Origin: Caldifarciminota bacterium
GTDB taxonomy: Bacteria > Hydrothermota > Tepidihabitantia > Tepidihabitantales > Tepidihabitantaceae
DNA length: 9,656 bases
Assembly: GCA_016935295.1 (NCBI GenBank)
Contig: JAFGRF010000150.1
Location: 1-9,656 of the forward strand
Direction: 5' to 3'
Of this stretch, positions 5,971-9,656 are shown piece by piece. Position numbers and translations under genes: made by a program. The notes beneath the pieces were generated by a model. The model saw only the letters and a program-made list of their open reading frames with translations, was not told the origin of the DNA and made no database searches. Each line of letters opens with the position of its first letter. The stretch's first letter is position 1.

Positions 5971-7148
5971 CCCACCACGAAGCTGTCAGTCGCGTCTAGG
6001 ATGTCGCCGCCCACGTTGCGTCGAATGCGACACCCACGCAAAATGCCGGAGGCGGTAGCGTCCCAGGCAGCCACACCCGGTCCCTGATTGTCATGCACGC
6101 TGCAGTCGGCCAGCTCCACGTAACCGTGGTCGCCTACACCCACGCCGCCGCCCGCATTGCGGGCAATCTCGCAGCGATTGATGCGGGCGCGGGCTCCATC
6201 TGTCACCATGACTCCGCCCGATGAACCATCAATCACACTTGAGTCCGTAACTTGGAGTGTGGCCGAGTCCTTGGCTTCAAGCGCGGGCCGACCGCAGTGT
6301 GACACCTCGCTGCCATCGACTGTCACCGTAGCGTGGTCCTCGACGTAGAGCCCGCCCTGGGCGCTGAAGTGCATGCGGCACTTCCGTACATTCACCCGCG
6401 TACCGGGGCCGTGCGCATGGAGGCAGGCAAGCGAAGATGAAGTAACGTCGCAGCTCTCGATGGATACGTCGGAACCCCGGATGTCAAAACCGAAGCACCC
6501 TTCGCCGGTTTCGGGCAACGCCCGCATACTCAGGCCGCACAGGGCGACACCGTCGGATGCCACGAGCAGACAAGCCCTATCCGACGCCTCGATGACCGCG
6601 GCGTGGATGTCCTGAGCCTCGAGCCGGACTGGGGCGCGAATGTCGTAGGGTCCTCGGTAGCGCCCGCGCCGGACAATGATCCTCGTGCCCGGCGAGGCGG
6701 CCTCCAGGGCGGGACCGATGTCCGGGAAGTCTCCGTCTCCGTTCTGCGACACCACTATGTTCGGAGGCTGACTAGGAGACCGTCCATCTCCCGTTCCACG
6801 TTCGAATGTGGAGAGTTTGGCCTCACTGACCAGCGTAAGCGCGAGCGCGACAGTTCCGACGGCCCAGCGGGCGGCTGCCGTGTCCATGGCCCGGAGCGTG
6901 TGCACGAGGTCGACCTGCTGGAGGAACACGACCTCGAACGGGATATTCCGGTTCCACTCAAACAACGTTCTGCCCACCCCGTCGACCAGCGCCATGTCCA
7001 GTACGTTGAGCCAGCGTTCACACGAGCGCGGATGTCCGCCGCACAGGTCGAGCATGAAGGCACGGCACCGTCGGGAGTCGGTGCAGATATCCCGCCCCTC
7101 GTCGGCGAGCAGGCGGATGAAGGCCTCCCGGACGATACGGTCGGACAT
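5967..7148 (-). CDS. Right-handed parallel beta-helix protein with N-terminal conflict-system adaptor domain
   Basis: The product is 393 residues. Residues 1-105 form a helical domain with the signature GRDICTDSRRCRAFMLDLC (18-36) and a final helix AARWAVGTVALALT (92-105). Similar domains precede diverse effector or sensor modules in bacterial kinase and conflict loci; this is from memory. A linker with GDGRSPSQP follows. Residues 130-393 are a pectin-lyase/NosD-type beta-helix. It opens with VVSQNGDGDFPDIGPALEAA and RIIVRRGRYR, then has repeating rungs of the CDVTSS / CRMHFS / SEVSHC / SSVIDG / CEIARN / CSVHDN / CRIRRN type. No signal peptide is seen, so it is probably cytosolic. ATG 7148 is chosen because GAGGGGAG precedes it and the family domain starts there; an open extension to 7436 would run inside the vWA gene. 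It is coupled to the next vWA gene by ATGA. A scaffold or polymer-binding role is inferred; no lyase active site is assigned. Confidence 0.85.
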   Translation of the reverse strand: MSDRIVREAFIRLLADEGRDICTDSRRCRAFMLDLCGGHPRSCERWLNVLDMALVDGVGRTLFEWNRNIPFEVVFLQQVDLVHTLRAMDTAAARWAVGTVALALTLVSEAKLSTFERGTGDGRSPSQPPNIVVSQNGDGDFPDIGPALEAASPGTRIIVRRGRYRGPYDIRAPVRLEAQDIHAAVIEASDRACLLVASDGVALCGLSMRALPETGEGCFGFDIRGSDVSIESCDVTSSSLACLHAHGPGTRVNVRKCRMHFSAQGGLYVEDHATVTVDGSEVSHCGRPALEAKDSATLQVTDSSVIDGSSGGVMVTDGARARINRCEIARNAGGGVGVGDHGYVELADCSVHDNQGPGVAAWDATASGILRGCRIRRNVGGDILDATDSFVVG

Positions 7149-7197
7149 GACGGCCGCTCCCCTCAGCCGGCATCGAGGCCCGGCGGCCCGAGCCAAG

Positions 7198-7914
7198 CTA
7201 CCATACGCTGCCGTCCGAAGCCGGCGGGGCGAAGGTCGGGGGAGCCGGGATGAGCCCCGGGCTCGAGGCGGACACCGTGCTCGAAGGTGGCAGACAGATC
7301 GAGCCGACCACCGCAGTCGAGGCCCAGCGCAGTGCGTGAACCAGCTGTTCCGCGTCGCGCACGAGCAGGGGCCGAATTTCCGGGTCGGCGATGAACCGCT
7401 CGAGCGATGGCAGGTATGCGTCCCGGCCGACCGCAACTGCGAGGCGCACGGCTTTGCTGGGCCAGGGCTGGGCGAGAAAACCGTCTACCGCTCTCGAATA
7501 CAGCGCTCGGTCATTCGGCCTGCCGTCCGACACCAAGACGAGGACCGGCGGCAGGCCGCGGGCAGGCATGCTCTCCACGGCCAGCGCCTGTGCCGTCAAC
7601 CGGATTGCCTTCTCGGTCCGCGTCCAGCCGCGGGCGACCAAGTCTGTGTCCCACTCGAACCGCTCGACGGGGGTCGGCTCTGCCACGTGCCACTCGGCCT
7701 CGGTCGAGAACCTGATGGCGCGGACGAAAATGCTGGCATCCGCGTGCGCAGCCGCGGTCTCGCGCATCGCGGGAATCGTGGCGCGGATTGCGTCGTTTAG
7801 CGCCCCAATCTTGCCCTGCTTCCGCATCGAACCGGAAACGTCCAGTATCCACACGAAGTGGAGCGGACGCCGGGCGACCGGCGGGCCCGGTGTCCGCAGT
7901 TCCTCGGCGCCCAT
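7198..7914 (-). CDS. TerY-like vWA protein with intact MIDAS (first vWA copy)
   Basis: The product is 238 residues. After ARRPLHFVWIL the MIDAS motif DVSGS (25-29) is complete, Thr98 (RGWTRT) fits the second metal motif, and Asp130 in LVSDGRPND fits the third. The order and the EWHV-EPTPV segment (74-82) match the TerY family of cytosolic vWA proteins, which in TerY-P triads accompany a kinase and a PP2C phosphatase. A Ser/Pro-rich tail (about 205-232) ends in SVW. It starts 34 nt after the kinase stop, with only a weak ribosome site. The role inferred from the family is a metal-dependent adaptor or substrate for the neighbouring kinase and phosphatase. It is the only one of three vWA copies here with all metal ligands. 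Confidence 0.9.
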   Translation of the reverse strand: MGAEELRTPGPPVARRPLHFVWILDVSGSMRKQGKIGALNDAIRATIPAMRETAAAHADASIFVRAIRFSTEAEWHVAEPTPVERFEWDTDLVARGWTRTEKAIRLTAQALAVESMPARGLPPVLVLVSDGRPNDRALYSRAVDGFLAQPWPSKAVRLAVAVGRDAYLPSLERFIADPEIRPLLVRDAEQLVHALRWASTAVVGSICLPPSSTVSASSPGLIPAPPTFAPPASDGSVW

Positions 7915-7948
7915 CAGGTGCTCAACCGCCGCTCACTGGGGATGCTCA

Positions 7949-9295
7949 TCAGAGTGTGACTTGCCCCATCGCTGTCCCGAACTCGACTTCCGTCCCGGAT
8001 TCCAGCTTGAGTGCCCTGCCTGGTTCGACGTCGACCATCTGCTTTGTCGGCGATCGCCGGACCCATTTGGCGGTCGACAGGTTCTTGAGTCCCCACCTAT
8101 CGCCATCAATCACCACCTGACCAACCGGCTTTGAGAAGTCAAACTGGCGGGCCGGGTCGATGTGGTGCGGGTACAGCACGCTGTCGTAATTCAGCATGGC
8201 CACGGTCCTAGTCTTCTCCACTCTCATCCGGAACGGCAGGCGCAGCTGCGTGCCGCAGTTCCAGCACTTACCGGTGTGTACGCTGCCCGGACGTACCATG
8301 GTCACATCGTAGAAGTTCTCGCGGTGACACTTCGGCGACGCGCAGTAAAGCACGGCGTCACGCAAGGTGACCATTGCTGCGCGCCACTCGGTTTCCCGAA
8401 CCCGGTCCAGCGGGTTGCGCAGCCCGGCTGTGAACGTCCGCGCGAACAACTCGCCGAGGAAGCGCGGGTATATGTCAGCGAAGATGAGGGCGTTGGCGCC
8501 GGCTTCGCCTTCCGAATCATCCCTCGACTTCGGCAGCGCCTCGTTGGACCGGTCGTTGGGATCGAAGATGTACACTGGTTGATCACCGTACATCAGCCGT
8601 TGAGCCGCGAGATCCCAGGCGCGGATTGCGAGTTTCCGCTTCCCGTCAAGTGGGTGCGCTCGGTACAACATGAAGAACAACAGAACAGCCAGTGAGTGGA
8701 AGTCGGTCTCCGCATCGGGCAATCCCCGGCCGGTGACCACCTCCGGGGCCATGAACCCGGGCGATCCAAGGATGGCCCCTGGCTGCCGGTTAACGTCTAC
8801 GTTGTCGTTGTCGCATATCCTGACTTCGCCGCTCTTTCGGTCGAGGAATGGGCTGCCGAAGTTGATATCACGATAGCACAGCCCTCGGGCATGCAGCATG
8901 TGAAAGCCATGACTCAACTCGAACCCAGCCGTAGCCAGTGCCCGGAAGCTGATGTTCACGTTGCCTCTCATGAGCTGCCTTATGGATATGAACCGCGGTT
9001 CTCTCAAGGGCATGACGTAGCCCCAGCTTCCATCGACACCGGATTCTGTCAGCTCAATCGGCCACAGGAAGCTCGACGAAGGCGCCCCTCGGTCCATCGC
9101 GGTTTCGAGTCGGTCGCGTAACCCCGTATCCACGGTTAGGTACTGCGGGAAGTACCACTTCAAGGCGATTGTCTGCCCGCCAAGGGTTGCGCGGTACACC
9201 TCGCCCTGAGTACCGCCACCAATGAAGTCCCCCACGCGACAGTCAGTCTTTGACCGGCTGGTCCGGACCGTGCTCCCGTTCTTCAGCATCCCCAT
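7949..9295 (-). CDS. Serine/threonine kinase with zinc ribbon and FHA-like C-terminus (TerY-P kinase)
   Basis: The product is 448 residues. Kinase domain: glycine loop GGGTQGEVY (26-34), Lys46 (IALK), helix-C Glu64, catalytic YRD with Asp143, DFG-equivalent Asp162 in ICDNDN, and APE (183-185). The Asn usually five residues after the catalytic Asp is Ser148 in both copies here, so metal coordination may be atypical. The block HPLDGKRKLAIRAWDL (214-229) with YIFDPNDRSN (242-251) is characteristic of this family. The C-terminal part has four cysteines (318, 323, 344, 347) that would form a zinc ribbon, then an FHA-like beta domain (about 389-446, WGLKNLS). ATG 9295 overlaps the phosphatase gene by 53 nt and has GGGAG 5 nt upstream. 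The kinase probably phosphorylates a partner in the same locus, with PP2C reversing it; the substrate is unknown. Confidence 0.9.
   Translation of the reverse strand: MGMLKNGSTVRTSRSKTDCRVGDFIGGGTQGEVYRATLGGQTIALKWYFPQYLTVDTGLRDRLETAMDRGAPSSSFLWPIELTESGVDGSWGYVMPLREPRFISIRQLMRGNVNISFRALATAGFELSHGFHMLHARGLCYRDINFGSPFLDRKSGEVRICDNDNVDVNRQPGAILGSPGFMAPEVVTGRGLPDAETDFHSLAVLLFFMLYRAHPLDGKRKLAIRAWDLAAQRLMYGDQPVYIFDPNDRSNEALPKSRDDSEGEAGANALIFADIYPRFLGELFARTFTAGLRNPLDRVRETEWRAAMVTLRDAVLYCASPKCHRENFYDVTMVRPGSVHTGKCWNCGTQLRLPFRMRVEKTRTVAMLNYDSVLYPHHIDPARQFDFSKPVGQVVIDGDRWGLKNLSTAKWVRRSPTKQMVDVEPGRALKLESGTEVEFGTAMGQVTL
8619..8673. repeat. 55-bp segment identical between the two kinase genes (copy in the intact kinase)
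   Basis: Identical at every base to 4408-4462, in the codons for LYRAHPLDGKRKLAIRA. With one mismatch allowed, the identity extends 10 bases further on the low-coordinate side (GAGATCCCA). Flanks diverge more clearly, notably just beyond 8680. Confidence 0.8.
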
Positions 9296-9656
9296 GTTCG
9301 CTCCCTTCGGTCTTACCTTCCGGCTGTTCGCCGGGCGGATTGTCGGGTTCGGTCTCCGGTTCGCGCCGTCGCGCGACTGCGGCCGTGTTCAGGGCCAGCA
9401 CCACCGTGCAGTCATCCCCGCTACCTTTCTCTGTCGCCTCACGCAACCAACTGCCCAAGTTGTCCTCCACCCATGCCTCTCCATGCTTGCCGGCCAACCG
9501 CCGGACGTCCGCCAGGACGTCGTCCAGTGCACTCGGCACGTCAGGGAAGGAATTAGGGTAGCCGTCCGTGGTTGCCAAGAGCATCTCGGGTGGCCCCGAG
9601 AGAGGAAGGAGCCGCACTCTGATCTTATCCCGGGCCTGCTGCTGGGCCAACGATGA
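9243..9656 (-). CDS. PP2C-type protein phosphatase, C-terminal part (5' end beyond the window)
   Basis: The frame is open from the right edge (137 codons visible) to TGA at 9245-9243, so the N-terminus is missing. The visible part holds two PP2C signatures: LLATTDGYPNSF, where the Asp of the TDG motif binds metal, and GSGDDCTVVLAL, the terminal DD motif with the second metal-binding Asp. The gap between them is shorter than in many PP2C proteins but fits the compact TerY-P type. A charged tail of about 42 residues rich in Glu, Pro and Gly follows and overlaps the kinase start by 53 nt. It would dephosphorylate serine/threonine residues modified by the adjacent kinase, completing the kinase, phosphatase and vWA triad. 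The overlap suggests tight translational coupling. TTG at 9650 is not taken as a start because the frame stays open upstream and the catalytic N-terminal half is absent. Confidence 0.88.
   Translation of the reverse strand, partial: SSLAQQQARDKIRVRLLPLSGPPEMLLATTDGYPNSFPDVPSALDDVLADVRRLAGKHGEAWVEDNLGSWLREATEKGSGDDCTVVLALNTAAVARRREPETEPDNPPGEQPEGKTEGSEHGDAEEREHGPDQPVKD

Noticed and set aside
7149..7436. Upstream extension of the beta-helix protein by 96 codons
   Set aside because: The extension lies mostly inside the intact vWA gene in another frame and reads as an Arg/Ser/Pro-rich out-of-frame product. The adaptor domain and a ribosome site place the start at 7148.
6808..7800. 330-codon open frame on the plus strand
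   Set aside because: Antisense to the beta-helix and vWA genes; low-complexity Arg/Ser/Ala composition and no domain.
1..9656. CRISPR arrays, tRNA or rRNA genes, insertion sequences, attachment sites
   Set aside because: I saw no regularly spaced direct repeats, no tRNA-like cloverleaf or rRNA segment, no transposase motifs and no paired terminal repeats. The only notable long repeats come from the paralogous kinase and vWA genes.

Overview
The window looks like bacterial chromosomal DNA that is GC-rich, densely packed and coded on one strand. All nine genes I can support lie on the minus strand and are read from the right edge to the left edge. A lipoprotein signal peptide with a clean lipobox points to a bacterium with lipoprotein export, most simply a diderm. 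GGAGG-type ribosome binding sites, 4-nt stop/start overlaps and a sigma70-like promoter (TTGACA-N16-TATATT) agree with that. I cannot name the taxon. Large serine/threonine kinase, vWA and beta-helix gene clusters of this kind are typical of multicellular or environmental bacteria, but that is inference.

In transcription order, the right half (9656 down to 7198) is a TerY-P type triad. It holds the C-terminus of a PP2C protein phosphatase cut by the window edge, then a 448-aa serine/threonine kinase with a C-terminal zinc ribbon and FHA-like beta domain, then a vWA protein with a complete MIDAS metal site. Next comes a 393-aa protein (7148-5967) with an N-terminal helical adaptor domain and a right-handed parallel beta-helix.

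From 5970 to 3103 there is a second, degenerate copy of the vWA-kinase-vWA part. It has a vWA protein with no MIDAS residues and a runaway C-terminus, a kinase that lost its catalytic and DFG aspartates and is interrupted by a single in-frame TAA, and another vWA protein with a damaged MIDAS. These genes are still joined by ATGA and GTGA overlaps.

A separate promoter with a leader hairpin follows at 3099-3040. It drives a three-gene envelope module: a vWA-like lipoprotein, a small three-helix membrane protein and a tubulin/FtsZ-like protein that runs off the left edge. The tubulin-like gene is open for all 394 visible codons.

My reading, part knowledge and part inference, is one signalling or biological-conflict locus. 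A reversible-phosphorylation core (kinase, phosphatase, vWA) and a beta-helix adaptor sit in the cytosol, next to an envelope module with vWA lipoprotein, membrane link and tubulin-like NTP-binding protein. The most unusual aspect is an intact cassette beside a paralogous cassette in which each partner has lost its active or metal-binding residues. The dead copy may be decaying, or it may be a retained decoy or regulatory set.
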